A stretch of DNA of 64,000 nucleotides from Chinchilla lanigera (GCF_000276665.1 NW_004955417.1:11781656-11845655); one strand, 5' to 3'; shown: positions 10,881-23,475, numbered from the stretch's first letter. Translations and numbers: made by a program. The notes: generated by a model not told the origin, from the letters alone.

Positions 10881-11510
10881 CCAACACGCTCATTATTTTA
10901 ATAATTCATTTGTGGCCAGACAATACTAAATAAGAAGTTATTCTTTATTATGTTGTTTTCTTCTTTCATGATGATTTACCTATCCTATTTCTTTGTTTTG
11001 AATTTCCTTCATTCTTTGTACATATCTGCCATAGTAGCTGTAAACCTTATGATATTAATTCTCATCCTCTTAAATAAAAACATGATATTGCAGAAGTTTG
11101 TAAAAATCACATGATAACACACTAACTAAAATGCAAAATTGCTGATTTTATAAACAGTAGTATTTTCATAGTTATTTATGGCTTTGACACTTTCACATGC
11201 TCTAAAATATTCAACACCATCCATTACATTCTCTATCAATTCCTATGTTCATCAACATATTTTTAACATTTATTTTAACAGTCTCTTCCTATACATGTTT
11301 TTTATTATGAGGCTATCTCAAATGCTGAAGGAAAAGCTCAAGTTCTGCATCATGCCAATTAAAATAAGTAAATGAACCTACAAATAAAATGACTAATAGC
11401 CTCATTAAAGAAAAGAAGAAATGTTAAGATCGGATATTGGAATGAATCCCTCTTGAACTTGCTTTGGTGGGCAGCACTAAAATAATATTTACTGTAGAGA
11501 ACAAATTATA
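10881..11510. other. Unassigned AT-rich sequence
   Basis: No gene or repeat family recognised. A 65-codon frame at 11178-11375 is rich in Ser, Phe, Ile and Asn, as expected of AT-rich non-coding DNA. Confidence 0.5.
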
Positions 11511-11730
11511 CAGACAAAGTCTACGTTGTCCCAGTAGGCAAACCGACACAGAGAGACAATTCTGAGTCAGCTACACATGGGAGGGATCGCTTCTCCTGAT
11601 TCAGCTGCCCGAGCACCTGGATGGATCGGTGCCAGAGCTCCGGTGTCCCTGGAAGCCCCAAGCGCACAGATCCCCACTTCTTTGTTGTTAGCCGCTGAGC
11701 TCTCCTGTGCATTGACTGTGCTGTAAAATT
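11511..11730. other. Unassigned GC-richer island
   Basis: About 200 bp markedly richer in GC than its surroundings ('ccgagcacctgg', 'gagctccggtgtccctgg'), ending at a T-rich run (11730-11752). On the minus strand it therefore reads as a GC-rich block preceded by an A-rich stretch. I cannot assign a family. It might be a retrotransposed fragment. Confidence 0.35.
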
Positions 11731-11889
11731 GGGTTTTTTGTTTTGTTTTGTCTTTCAAATTTATAAAGAGGTAGAAAGTGCTCCTTTTACCTACTTCTCA
11801 GATGTCGATTTTGTCCCATTTCTTGCACTTCAGGTCATCCATTCCAAGCCACTAACATTTAATTCAATATTATGAGTGTGAAAAGTCCT

Positions 11890-11990
11890 CATGTGTATTT
11901 TCTCATTGGGACCCTCAAAAACCTGTCAAAGATGTACAATTCCATTAATTTTCAGGTCAGAAAACAGGAGGTGAAATACCTTGCATTTGT
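11890..11990 (-). repeat. Possible MIR, reverse
   Basis: 'ttttcaggtcagaaaacaggagg' and the preceding 'accctcaaaaacctgtc' recall antisense MIR, but the match is weak. Confidence 0.35.
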
Positions 11991-12259
11991 TTATTCAACT
12001 GAATATGTACCTTGTGCCTATGTGTACCAATCACGGAAACTCGCTGCCTACTCCATGTTTTCTTCTAAGATGTAAAGAACCGTTCTAAAAGGTAGCTCCC
12101 TTTATTTGAGAAACTGACACTAAGCGAATTTACATAGCATCTATGGTTATCAACCATAATAAGCTAGAATTCGAGAATTCCAGTATTCATTCAAGCTACA
12201 TCTATTTAATGCCAAAGGTCGTGGTCTGTTTATGTTTCTAGATACAAGGTGTAAGAAAA

Positions 12260-13774
12260 ACAGTTGTGTTTTTCTAATCCATTCCTTTACTTAAATAAAT
12301 ATCATACCTAGAACGTCTCAGCAGAAAAATGGGGCTTCTCTATTACTATCTCGCAACATTCTGATCTTACTCTGTAATAATTCTGGTAACCAATTACTTC
12401 ATTGTAGTTATGGTATTTCAATTAAATTCAATATTTCAATAAACATTAGGCCACTATTTCCAGTGTGGAAACTCTTAAGAATCAAATTGGGGCAAAGAAT
12501 GGTGTCAGAATCTATTATTTGAGATTGCATGGCTCAGATCATGCTAAAGAAATGTTAAGGCCAATTGAGTCCTCTGGAATGTTCAGAAGATCCTCCAACT
12601 GAATGATAAAGAGCAGAAGTTTACAACAACCTCAGGGACTAGCTAGATGTAGATAACAAACTCGGCTGTCAGTCTATCCTTCACAGTAACTGGCAGCTTT
12701 GCCCTTTCCTTGCCCTTCCTCTACCCTCATCCTCTCCCCTCTGCACCGCTGCAGGAGCCCTAGGCACTATTCTGTTCCCAGTCTGGGTGCTGAGGACCTC
12801 TGAGCCTGCCAGGCTTTTCACAAACCTTTCTCTTAATCTATGCTCTTCTGATCAAATATCCTAACGCAAAACCTTCAAGTCACACAACTCCAGCACACTC
12901 CAGCCACCTTGACCTTTATTAACAGAATTATGTCTTTTTTTTTTCTGCTCTGTGTATTGGGACACTTTGTGAGATTTAGTTTGAAAAAAGAACTGTCTGA
13001 AGGCGTTATCCTTCTGCACTGTGTACAGACATCTGCTTGTGGCCCCAAAGCCCTCACTCATCACAACCCTTTCCCACAACCATTAATTGTGACACAGTCA
13101 TAAGACTGTTATTTCTGTGGCTCATGGGAATTAAACATTATGTTGTGGGCTATAATCTAAGAACATCATATCTCATTACTCTCAGCCCAGAGGCTATAGC
13201 CAGCAGTAAGGTAAGCCCTTCTTGGTCAATAGACCACCATGGTCAGGCCCATGTCAGAGCCTTTGCTAGGTCAGGGCCTCCTCACCTTGGTTTTCTGCTC
13301 CAGAGCCAAATTTATCCTTTCCTTCATGGTGAAGGTTCTACCTCTGCTTTGTACCTAGTCTAAATTCCCTCTAAGAGTTAACTGGAGATTTGGTATCCGT
13401 GCATGGTATTGGTAGGCTGCACATCATACCACACCCTGTTCTGATCATCTGTGGCCAGCAGATAGTTATATGCTGTTAATGTGGCAAGAACAATGAGAAA
13501 GAAAAGTTCATAGCTAGGACATTAATGGCAAGATAGGCTTCTAAAACAAGTCCATGTGAGACTGTGTGAACCTTAACTGTCTGCATCCTTGTCTGCCTGC
13601 TTGATATCTTAAACATGTCTTTATTTTAAGAGCATGTATCTCACTCATGGTTTCACACTGAACACCTTGCATGAGGGTAATGTGTGGGTGTTCAATATGT
13701 GTTTGTAGGTCAGGTAAGTGGAGTAATGAATAGGGGGATGGGTACAGGGGTGGACAGAGTATTCATGAATAGAT
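12260..13774. other. Unassigned sequence
   Basis: No gene model supportable. A 108-codon open frame at 13037-13363 shows no domain and no start context or splice signals of note. Confidence 0.5.
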
Positions 13775-13990
13775 GAAAATAATATAGCATAATGGTTAAA
13801 TATGTGAGCTCTACAGTTAAGCTCAAATCCTGGTTTCATTGATCATTAGCTATGCGCTTTTGGCAGACTAGTTAATTTTAACTCCATAATACACCTTAAA
13901 ACAGTAATAATAATATCAATGTCATGAAGCCTGTGATAATAACCTCTTCCCAATAAGCTATTGTTATTATAGTTATCATTATGGATAGGT
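13775..13990 (+). repeat. MIR SINE
   Basis: 'gtgagctctacagttaagctcaaatcctgg' is the MIR head, followed by a worn core to 'gctattgttattat' at the 3' end. Confidence 0.65.
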
Positions 13991-13999
13991 AAAGTCTTA

Positions 14000-14739
14000 A
14001 GGCAGTGGTCATATGTAAAGCAAAAAAAAAAAGAGAAAACTTTTAAAGGATTTTCTGAAATGGCTTATGAATACCAGAATCAACCTCAAACCAATGTCAA
14101 AGGCAAAAAGACAACTGAAAAAATTTTTTCAGTTCCTCAACATTGGGAAAAATATGCAGATCACTTCACAGGTGGAATGGAAACACTGGGGTGGGGATAC
14201 TATGGGAGAGAGTACCTAGTAGGTGTCTGTGTGCAAAGAGCCAGGAACAAGCTCATTAAAGAGGACAGTTCAACTGAAGTCAATGTTGTTGCTGTTCCTT
14301 CTTGGGTCCATTTCGATCTTCATCCAGGTCTCTGAGGAGATTCTGTGTGTTAAGCACGAAGGATGGAGAATGCAGGCATCAGCAAGGGGACTTGGTTGGA
14401 AGAAAGTGCATTCCATTGTGGAGACCGCTCAGAGCCAACTTTGTGAGCCACATAGGACGTTTGGTCACCATGGCCGCTGGCGCAGTGAGATCCAGCTGAG
14501 GATGCTCATGGGGACCTGAAATCCAGGCTCCCTCTAACTGCACAGCGCTGAGTCCTGGCTCCTGCCTACATCTGTCTGAAAGAAAGCTCTTCTTCTGTAA
14601 TTGGTCTGCCCAGAGGGGGCGTCTTTCTGCAAGTCTCTCACCCTGAGGGAGAGACCGTCTTTTTCTAATTAGCAGAGAGTCTGTCAGTGCTAGCAGCCCT
14701 CCTATTTGCAGCCCTGGGAGGTTTTTAAACCAATTGCGA
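14000..14739. other. Unassigned sequence
   Basis: Overlapping open frames at 14060-14335, 14223-14519 and 14302-14499 have no recognisable domains. Overlap of three plus-strand frames argues for chance. Confidence 0.45.
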
Positions 14740-15060
14740 GATAAGTTGGTTTTCAGGAAGAGGAGAGATTAATGGGGCCATAGAAAGATGGATGTTAGCT
14801 TGCCGATGCCTCCGCCCCACTTCCCACACGCTGTGGCTAGCAGCGAGGCCAGCGAGGATGACCCTGAGTGGAGTTACATATTTTTCACACCTCCTACTAA
14901 AACTCAGCAAATGCTTGACTGGCTGTTCCCAGCACAATTTTTCTTCCTGCAAAACGTGTTGGGATTATTGCTTTTAGCCACATATGGGCTGAAAGTACTT
15001 TGTAGGAGCCCCACGGGCTGCAACTGTTCAAATCCCTCTCCTTGAGAGGGAGCTGGGGGA
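14740..15060. promoter_or_regulatory. Candidate conserved non-coding element
   Basis: About 300 bp of non-repetitive sequence combining GC-rich and AT-rich blocks, with CpGs ('gcgaggccagcgaggatgacc'), homeodomain-type core sites ('attaat', 'ttattg') and no repeat family match. It stands out from flanking DNA in texture only. A regulatory role is inference and needs comparative alignment. Competing open frames on both strands cancel out as coding evidence. Confidence 0.25.
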
Positions 15061-16084
15061 AGCAGGGACCCACAGGGCCTGTCCCAGAGCTCCCACGTAG
15101 AGGGCCAGTTCCCACTAATTAAGTCCAGTTTCCAAAACTGAATCAAAGCTGCAATCGAAATGATTTTTGAATGTCAGGAGGTAAAATACAAGTTTCAACC
15201 CCAACACTTTCCCCTTATCCATCTTTCTGAGCCATTTCAGGACACTGGGTAACATATGACTTTTCCTTAGTCAATCCTAGATATTATCTGCTGAAATAGC
15301 TCTACTGGTATGGGAGGGAGGTTTCAAAATATGTAACAGATGCACGGCTGCCACCTGAGATGATGCATTATGAATTCAGAGCTGTCATCACCTCCCCACC
15401 GCCCCTACCCTCACCCCAAGCACATATTTGTTCATGTGGTTTACACCTGTGGGATTGTGGGACGCAAGACAGGAATCTGATTACTGTTTGGGAGACAACC
15501 CAGTCCCTAAAACTGATCCATGTATCTGCTTCCCTGGAGAAGCTTGCAATCTCCTGCCAACTCTTCATGTGCTCCAGCTGGGTTATAGCTCCAGTCCAAG
15601 TTTTCTGGAATTTGGTACCAGTGACTAACTATGAAGCCTTCATACAATAAGTCTTAAACTGTCTCGCCACCTCAGTCTCCCCATTTGTGCCCTACCATAG
15701 TGCAGAGCAATTTTTCAGTTCCTCTGTAAGTAGGTACTTCTGTGCAGTCTGGTTAAAACGAAGTGGAGATCTCTCAGCTTGTGATTATGGGAGGCAAAAG
15801 ACTTTGTTCCACTTCATTTAAAGGAAAAGCCCGTGCCATTGTTCAATAAAAAATTCTTTAAATAAACACCTTTGGGGAACAAATAACTCAAGAGGAAAGA
15901 AAGAAAAGCAGAAGGCCATTTTAAGAGGTTCACAGGGGAAGAAAAAGGAGGTATGCGATTTGTGATTAGACAAGGCCCTCCTGCAGACACCCATATTGAA
16001 TGGATTTCTGCTCACCAAAAATCTCAGGTTTTAGTTATATGTTGATACATTAAATGGCTTAATGTTGGCTTATTCCACTAGATA
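15061..16084. other. Unassigned sequence
   Basis: No gene or repeat family recognised. Confidence 0.5.
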
Positions 16085-16190
16085 TAAATTCCACGCAGGC
16101 AGAGAATCTATTTGTACATTATTATATGGATCATGCCCAGAAAGAGTATCCAGCACTTGGTATGTATTCAATGAATATCCTGAATAACAG
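16085..16190 (+). repeat. L2 3' end
   Basis: The series 'ttccacgcaggcagagaatct', 'cccagaaagagtatccagcacttgg', 'tgtattcaatgaat' follows the L2 LINE 3' terminus. Confidence 0.6.
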
Positions 16191-17855
16191 AATTCTCCCT
16201 GAATACAAGTTGCACATTTACATAGCTGATTACCAGGTGACACTTCCCGTTCTCCACCGAGGGCACTCTTCCTGCAGATGTGCATGTGGAGCAAACTTGG
16301 TGAGGTTAATTCAATCCTTGTTATTTTATATACTGGCTGGTGAATGGCTGTGATTACCATAGAGTCTACTTTCCCGGTCTGGGCTCATAGCTGCCCCATC
16401 TTCCTCCTCTTCATGGAGGAGGACCTGGAACTGAAGCTGCTTTCAAGCCTTTTCTCTTCACTCCTTCAGGAAAGGCAAGAACTTCCATTTCTTGACTTTT
16501 GTTATCTGCGCTGCTGTCTCCTGTCAATGCTATGATTTGGTGTGCCTGCCTGGCTGAGACAGCTTAGGCTCCAGGTTCACCAGCCGGGCTCCCCAAGAAA
16601 GCCTGCCTCCCTCACAATGGGGAGCGCAAACCAGGGTTTGACTTGGAATGTCCATAAACCAAGGGGGTCAGAAGTCAGACTAGTGGTTGGGCTTAGATCC
16701 CCCATTATTAAGACAATGAAGATGAAAGTCTCAGCATGGTAAATATAATGAACACTCATCCCTTACTAGCAGAGTTCCATATATCCACCAATAATTTTAA
16801 GGCCAGAGATTCCAAGAAGAGCAAGAAATGGATGTTTTTATTATAGCCCGTGGACAGAGGGAGAAACTTTTAATTGACCCTCTGTCCTTAAGTTTGTGTT
16901 AACATTTGGTTCTCTATTCTGACTGTCTGGTGATCCTGTTTGGATTTTTGAGGAAAATGTCTCACTTTCATAGTAATTATAAATAGACTAGGAATGTGGA
17001 ATGGTCAGAGCAGAACCTTGGACCAAATGCCTCAGAATTAAGAGCTTTCAGTGGACCAGTCCTCTGTTTCTTGGCTTCCAAGCAGAACTTGGCATCCTTT
17101 GCTTAGCAAGCACATTAGACCATATACCTTCACTCTAACCATGTCCTGCCTCCCAACCCCAAAATCTTGGGAGTGGAACACTTGTTAATACTTCCGCTGC
17201 AAAGAAAACATATGCATTGTTCGTCCTATGCACACAACAGCACAGATCACCTAGGTGACTTAACAACATTAAATTCATACGTATACAAATATATACAAAA
17301 AGAAATTACCTTAAGGAGGATCAAATTCCAAGTCTTCTCCAAGTTCCACTCATTGAATGCAGGGATATAATGTTAGCTGCAATTAGAAGGATGAGATCTA
17401 GCCCACACTCTAGTTTTGCAAGAAGTTAGTTCTTTCTTTCTAGGCCCAATAGCTAATATTAGTATATGTTGCCTTACAGTGTTCTATTGTTGTCCATGTA
17501 CTCTGAAAATGTACTGTAGATGCTCCCCAGCCTTAATATAAGAGAAAAATAACAGCAACTTCTTTTTACTTCTGATATCACAGGACTGTAAGAATATTTT
17601 AAAATCTAAAATGTAACTATTAAAAGAACAAAGCACAAATACCAATTTTTCAAGTTAAAAATGAAGCACAATTTGGAATGAGACCTAAAGAACTCAAAAC
17701 ATCTAATAAGAAAATCTCTTATTCATTAATCCTTGTCTGGTATTAATTGTCCTTGTTTCTCTTGAACTTGAGTATAACATTGCTCATCATTCTTAGTTAA
17801 TTCCTCTCAGGTGAGAGCACAGGGATACTGGGTCATAATACAAGTAGATCTTGAA
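16191..17855. other. Unassigned sequence
   Basis: 1.7 kb with no recognisable gene or well-preserved repeat. Confidence 0.5.
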
Positions 17856-18140
17856 GATGGGAGAGCATTTTGATATTAAATAAGGACCAAAATGTACAGT
17901 AGATACTGTGAAATGGGAAGAAGTTGTTCAGAAGGAAAGAGGAGCTCAGGCGGGAGATGGGGGAGAGGGAGAAAGGGAAAAGGAATAAAACTTTTAAAAA
18001 GGATAAAACTTTGTAAATAGGGAGGACAGAGGATTGGAAAAAAAGAGGAATCAAAATATATCATGTATTCCCTGTGAAGAATATGATCATTATGTCTACC
18101 TAAAATGTACCAATAAACTTAATTTAAAATAAATAAAGTC
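17856..18140 (+). mobile_element. L1 3' UTR, strongly 5'-truncated
   Basis: Aligns by eye with 50605-50890: 'aaatgtacagtagatactgtgaaat' then a purine-rich block (17925-17985), 'gaggaatcaaaatatatcatgta', 'tcattatgtctacctaaa' and the terminal 'gtaccaataaacttaattt'. It is therefore the same L1 3' UTR family. Confidence 0.8.
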
Positions 18141-18181
18141 AGATATTATAAGGCTGCATAAAAACATATAAGGACTAACTA

Positions 18182-18204
18182 AAGAAAAGAAAAGAAAAGA
18201 AAAG
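18182..18204 (+). repeat. (AAAAG)n microsatellite
   Basis: Four to five tandem copies of AAAAG, close behind the tail of the L1 3' end. Confidence 0.8.
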
Positions 18205-18794
18205 CCTTTGGTGGAAGTTGCTTTCAAGTTTTCATTGCTTTCTTTCCCTCATTGGCTTATGAGTAAGCCACTTGCTTGTGTGGCAATATAGACAATTACA
18301 AGACTATTGCACCTGAGTCCTCCATCCTCAGCTTGTCCTTACCTCCTCTTTACACTGGTTGCCCAGTACCTTCTCCCGCAAATGGAATGAACTATAGTTA
18401 TCTTCTCTTCACAGAGAAGCAGCCCCTCCTCATTCACTGTGGAAGCTTCCCTCCTGCTTCCCAGCATCTGGTGTAAGCAAACATTCTCCACAGCAGCAAA
18501 TTCTAGTTCAGACCCAAGGTCACAAATGGTTTGAAGGGATCAAACCCCTTCTCTTAGTGTAATTTCAGAGTTAACAGAACATGACTGAACCCATTAATTC
18601 TGCAGGTGTCAGGGTTGCTGTCTCACCAGTGCAAATGTCTAGCGAAATTGAGCTGACTTGTGTTACCTAGTTTTACCATAGGTGTGTGTAGGTTGGGATG
18701 AGAAGTGCATAGTATACTTCAGGAAAAGATCCCTAGAATTAAAATAAAAATTGTAGTCTTCAGCCATTTTTATTGCCAGAGAGCTTTGTTAACA
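18205..18794. other. Unassigned sequence
   Basis: No gene or repeat recognised. Confidence 0.5.
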
Positions 18795-18865
18795 TATTAT
18801 TCTTAGTGAGGTGAATACTGGATCTCAGTGTCTTCATTCATAAAATGAGAGGTTTGGACTCCATC
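18795..18865 (+). repeat. MIR3-like SINE end
   Basis: 'cagtgtcttcattcataaaatgagaggtttggactcc' matches the 3' part of MIR3. Confidence 0.6.
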
Positions 18866-20563
18866 AGTGGTTTCAAAATAATGTTCCTAGAGTTACCCGA
18901 TCTCATAGATACTTGCCCAGTGACCACAGAGTAAGACAGGGAGCCTTGGGGAGCCTAGTGGGCAGGAGCCACACTCCACAACCCTACTTTACCCAGAGGA
19001 AATCTACTTTTTAATTTTTTTATATATTGAGCTTCTGGGTTAGATTTAAATTTATTAACCTCACATTTCATAGCTTAAATGTTTCTTTCAAAATCACTGG
19101 CCTATATTATCTCAAATTTTTCCCTTGCATTAATTTTTCAAAAACCTGATTGGAAAATAAATTATGCTCTTTATTAGACCTCATTGGTATGGACCCTGTA
19201 CGGTCGGGGTGTGTTTACGTGATAGAGCAGAGAATCAGGAAGCATTCAATAATTGGGAAGTTTCGGAATTTTCATATAAAAGTGGTGCATAGAACAGTGA
19301 TGCTTACTTACAAAACATTTTTAGTTGTTGATGAAATATTGCATCTAATTCAGAAGTTCCTCCCAAACTCCCTAGGTGAACATCTTTTATTGTTAAATCT
19401 GGAAACCAAGAATTTTGGTACTTCCTAGTGAGAATGCTTAATTTTTTTTCCCCTGGAACTGAAAGCATTCTTTCTCCTAAAGGAAGTAATGAGAAATGTT
19501 GATTAAAAAAAAAAAAAAGTAAACAAATAAAAGTAGAATTTTTGATGTTAGAAGTCAATTTTTCCATATGGTGACGCAACCAACTGTCTAGCTAGGTATC
19601 TCAACTTTCTTATCCCTGGTGTCAGACACTTAACACACTACCTATGGGACCCCAGACTGTCCCACCTCAGGTCTTTTTGATTGCTAATTGGCCCTTCAAG
19701 CTGGTTCAGCCCTCTGTAGTAGTAACTGAACCCTGACCTCTAGTGGTAGGAAAGAATTAGCACGAAGAGCAATGGGGTATCAGTGAATTCATAACCAAAA
19801 GAAGTTCCTGTAGTCCATGGGTCCTGTGTGGTCCAGGTGCAGAGGTAGCTAATTTGGGAAATGGGTACAACAGAACAAGTGGGAAACCTGTGAGAACCCA
19901 GGCTAAAGGCCCTCACACTGCAACTCTCAGCTCCCTTGAGAGGTGGAAGTACAAGCCTAGCATGGGTAACTTTTCCCCTCCTTACATAGCATTGGCCCCC
20001 AGGAATTACAGGATGGGAGTCAGGGTTGGATGAGAGAAAAAACAGTCCATCTTGACTCAACCCTTTGTACAAGGCAACTTAATTTGGTTTATAATTTTGG
20101 AAAGAAAAAATATTATTTATCATTGGGACATAAAATTTCGTTTGGAAAAAATAGTACCTACTATTGCCAACAGCATAGATAATTCCCAGAAAAAGAGATG
20201 CAAAGAACATGTGCATAATTCTAATCAGATGAGATTTAAAACTAATTTCTTGTGAGAGAGGTAAGAGCCGTGACTAACTTTGGAGAGAGTATCGACTGGG
20301 AGGGAGCAAGAAAGGGCCTGAAGTGTGACTGGAAATGTCCTTTGTCTTGACCTGGTGTTAGGGTACGTGCACAGGTGAAAGTCCTTCAAGCTGGACATGT
20401 AAGATGTGTGCACTTTGATATTTGTAAGTTATGCATTAGCAAAAACTCATCATACTAAAACTGTGCTTGGCACATAAATGAAGCATCCTAAATACTGACT
20501 AACAAAATCAATCAATCAGTTAATATTTCAGCCCCTGTATTATCACCAAATGAAAGAGGTTGG
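18866..20563. other. Unassigned sequence
   Basis: No supported gene. The open frame at 19740-20072 (minus, 110 codons) has no domain that I recognise. Confidence 0.5.
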
Positions 20564-20725
20564 ATGAGAGAAAGAATGGGGAAAAGATAAGGGAAAAGAA
20601 AGGAGAAGAAAAGAGTGGAGAGAGTGAGGAGGAAAGGAAAAGAGAGGTGAGGAGAGGGGAGGAAAAAGAGGGGAAGAGGAGAGGGGAGAGGAAAGGAAGG
20701 GGAAGAAGGAAAATGAAAATGATGG
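20564..20725 (+). repeat. Purine-rich (GA) tract
   Basis: About 150 bp of almost unbroken purines on the plus strand (GGGAAAAG/GAGAGGGGAGG motifs) with only a handful of pyrimidines. The apparent minus-strand frames here are only runs of Ser, Phe, Pro and Leu. Such mirror-like tracts can form intramolecular triplexes. Confidence 0.85.
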
Positions 20726-21639
20726 AACAGTCTTAAAAACAAGAGATGGGAGAGAATTGGAGGAGAAGCTAAATGAAGAGGACACAACATAGAAAAAAGG
20801 CATCAGGATAGAAGAGCTTTTCTCACAGTTTTCTTTTCCCACAGCTGCTCCTGAAAATTAATTCTCTCTTTAGTCAGAAATATCCCCCTAGGTCATAGGA
20901 GACACCTAGTCTTATTTGTGTTTAACTTCAAATTTTCTTTTTAAAGTATTTGAAGTGAAAATTTCACATTTTATTTATTTTTGATTTGACATCTACCAAA
21001 ATATTTTTTTTTTCAGTTTTATATTTTAGAAGGAGAAACTAAAGTTGTAGATTTATGCTAGGAGCTCTACATTGTCTTCTTTGTCTATTAACTTTATGAG
21101 CCATCCTCAAAGGATCATCCAGTGGATACATGTTTACTAAACATCCACTGGGTGCTGGAAAAAACCTCTGCCCACCTGGAGCTGACATCCTTATACTTCT
21201 CTGTTGTTCTTTAAGAATTTAGGAATGTCTTGTTCACAGTATCTAATGGTTACCTTGAAAGCTAGCACCTCTCTCTCTGCTGTGTTGTCGTTTTGGTTGA
21301 AGTCAGATATATTTTGCTTGTTGGATGCCTGAGTATAGACAGGACACTACTATTAATAATAATGAAGGAAGAATGTTTCTGGGTTAAATTAACTTTTTCT
21401 TGCTGCTGTTATCATCATTCTGACTCTCACCCTTTTTAGGCTGCAGCAGGGTAGACCGCCAGAAGTGACGTTATGACTCAGGCTCTGTGGCTTCATACAC
21501 GGAATGAGTGTGGGAGTAATCCCTGCCTGTCCTCTGTTGCTAACAATTGATAACCATCCAAAGTCTTCCTGGGGTCTTTGGTGGAGAGTTTCCTGACTAG
21601 TGCAGTGCAAGTAATGAATATAACAGTAGCAAGTACTTG
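20726..21639. other. Unassigned sequence
   Basis: No gene or firm repeat seen. Confidence 0.5.
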
Positions 21640-21800
21640 TTGATCATGTGCTAACCATTGTTTTCAGCTTTGTGGATATATTGAGTTATTTAATTATGAC
21701 CTAAACCCTGTAAAGTGGATACAAATGAAGAAAATGGTTTACAGAGAATTTAGGAAGTGATAGAACCAGGATAAGTCTTGTCCAACCTGCAGCCTTCTTT
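21640..21800 (-). repeat. MIR SINE, reverse
   Basis: Antisense MIR pattern: 'gacctaaaccctgtaaagtgg', 'gaagaaaatggtttacagagaattt', 'gatagaaccaggataag'. Confidence 0.55.
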
Positions 21801-22019
21801 TTTAATGTTATAAGAAGAATATTTTAAAAGAAAGTTTTATTACATATATTGACTATATTATAAACTTTATGTGCAGCCAACCACACTTCCTCTTCATGCA
21901 GTAAAACCCGAGTAAGTCAAAAGTTTGCACATATAAACTTGGCTTTCTTCGTATCCCCTTGTAAAATTCAATGATAACAAGACAGAACGCGTGAGATAGC
22001 ATGTATTTTAGACATTTCT

Positions 22020-22090
22020 CCACTGCCATTTAACTTTGGGCTTCAGTTTCCACATTTTAAAATTGAGGGTGTTGGTGACATCCAGCTTTT
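22020..22090 (+). repeat. MIR/MIR3 fragment
   Basis: 'gggcttcagtttccacattttaaaattgaggg' is the MIR 'cctcagtttcctcatctgtaaaatg' landmark in worn form. Confidence 0.5.
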
Positions 22091-22149
22091 GATTCCTTGA
22101 ACTTATGGATTTTGGATTTGGAAGATGCCTTGGATGTCATCTTATTCAA

Positions 22150-22317
22150 CAATGATTTTACCTAGCTGGGGATCAGACCCATCTGGAGAACTTTCAAATG
22201 GTATAAAGTCCTGAGCTTCACCCAAGGTCAAATGAGTAAAAATTTCCAGAAGAGAAACCCTGAATTCCTATCATTTAAATTCTACTTAGAAGAGTTTGAT
22301 ATGTTTGAGAACCACTG
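22150..22317 (+). mobile_element. MER5-type hAT MITE
   Basis: Follows MER5 order: 'ctggggatcagaccc', 'ctggagaactttcaaatg', 'ctgagcttcaccc', and a right terminus 'gtttgagaaccactg'. Non-autonomous hAT element; the left end is decayed. Confidence 0.65.
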
Positions 22318-22474
22318 TGAGTTTAACTTCCTTCTTTGCTGGAATCTTTTCCATATCATTTGATTTAGTGAAAATATAAAATGTACAAGAACAGAGAGAA
22401 GAAAATAATAAACCCATCACCCAATTTAAAATATCATCAGCTCAATTCTATTTCATTTTTATTTCACTCACTGC

Positions 22475-22600
22475 ATAGAATCTTGGCAGATGCTGGCAGC
22501 TCTATTTCTCTTAAACACCTGCAGAAATGGAGATCTCACTACCTACCGAGAAAGCTGATATTAGAGTCCTTTAAACCTAAAGTGACAAAAACCCTACTCT
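22475..22600 (-). mobile_element. CR1/L3 LINE relic, part 1
   Basis: The plus strand reads 'ttaaacacctgcagaaatgg', 'gatctcactacctaccgag', the antisense landmark of the ancient CR1-type L3 LINE ('aacacctccaatgatgg...ctcactacctc'). Parts 2 and 3 follow in the correct order. Confidence 0.6.
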
Positions 22601-23164
22601 AATTGAAGTGAGAGAGACAACCTTTTGGATGATGCTAGGGTATTTCACAAAATCCAAGAAAGTGTTGAATGACCGAGTTATGAGAGAAGAAGAAGATAGT
22701 GAGCTTCAAGAAAAACTGGAACTCAGCACTCAAATCTCTTTGTCTCTCTTGGTCTCTCTGTCTTTCTGTGTGTCTGTCTCTCTCCCTTTCCCCCATGCGT
22801 TTTTTTTTGTCCTACTACAAATCAGTTTTCTCCTCTTGATGAGGAACTTTTCCCTAGTTCTACCTGTTTCAGCAATAGACAGCCTGAGTCTTCCTCACTT
22901 TCAATTCCCAAAATCCCAAGGGCTAGACTCATTCTAAGTGCAACCTCCAGTGTATTCCTGCGGTGATCATGAAGGTGTGGGGGACGATGTCCCGGGAGCG
23001 AAGGTGTAGCAGATAAAATGCTAAAGCACCTTTTCCGGTACCCACAATGTGTCCAATGTGTGTGTGTGTCAGCTCCCACTCATTGTTGAAGAAATCTGAC
23101 TTCTCCCTTTGCTTAACCCCTACCTTTAGGATATTTTCTTCACTCTGGAAATATGCAGACTAAG
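22601..23164. other. Sequence interrupting the L3 relic
   Basis: Includes a pyrimidine-rich TCTC tract at 22735-22800 and a short GT run at 23057-23068. No family recognised, and no gene. Confidence 0.4.
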
Positions 23165-23400
23165 TCTATTTCTTTCACATGATTGGAAAACAACTATCAA
23201 AACTCCCACTTAATCTTCTCTCCCCCGGGCTAAACAGCCCTGGTTCCTTCAACACTTCCTGGCTTGACATGATTTTGAGCCCTTTCTTTGTCCTGGTCAC
23301 TCTCCTCTGGATGGGCTCCAGTTTGTCACTTAAAAATTGGCACCCAGAACTGCAGGCAATAAATGCTCCAGATGTGGCTGGGCCTGCAGAGCCAAGAGCA
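23165..23400 (-). mobile_element. CR1/L3 LINE relic, part 2
   Basis: Strong antisense L3 signature: 'cttctctcccccgggctaaac', 'ctggttccttcaacacttcc', 'gacatgattttgagccc', 'actctcctctggatgggctcc', 'ggcacccagaactgcagg', 'ctccagatgtggctggg'. On the minus strand this lies near the LINE reverse transcriptase 3' coding region. An open frame on the plus strand (23179-23571) is therefore an antisense artefact. Confidence 0.8.
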
Positions 23401-23419
23401 GCGCTAAGCAAGCCTCACA

Positions 23420-23475
23420 CACCACACACATGTGCACATGTACACTGTGGACACGACACAGTGTCAGCGCAACCC
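23420..23475. repeat. CA-rich patch with short hairpin
   Basis: A CA-rich patch within the L3 relic includes the inverted repeat ACACTGTG (23442-23449) / CACAGTGT (23457-23464) around a 7-base loop. Confidence 0.6.

Noticed and set aside
20512..20842. Two Pro/Phe/Ser-rich minus-strand ORFs
   Set aside because: They are the complement of a purine-rich low-complexity tract.
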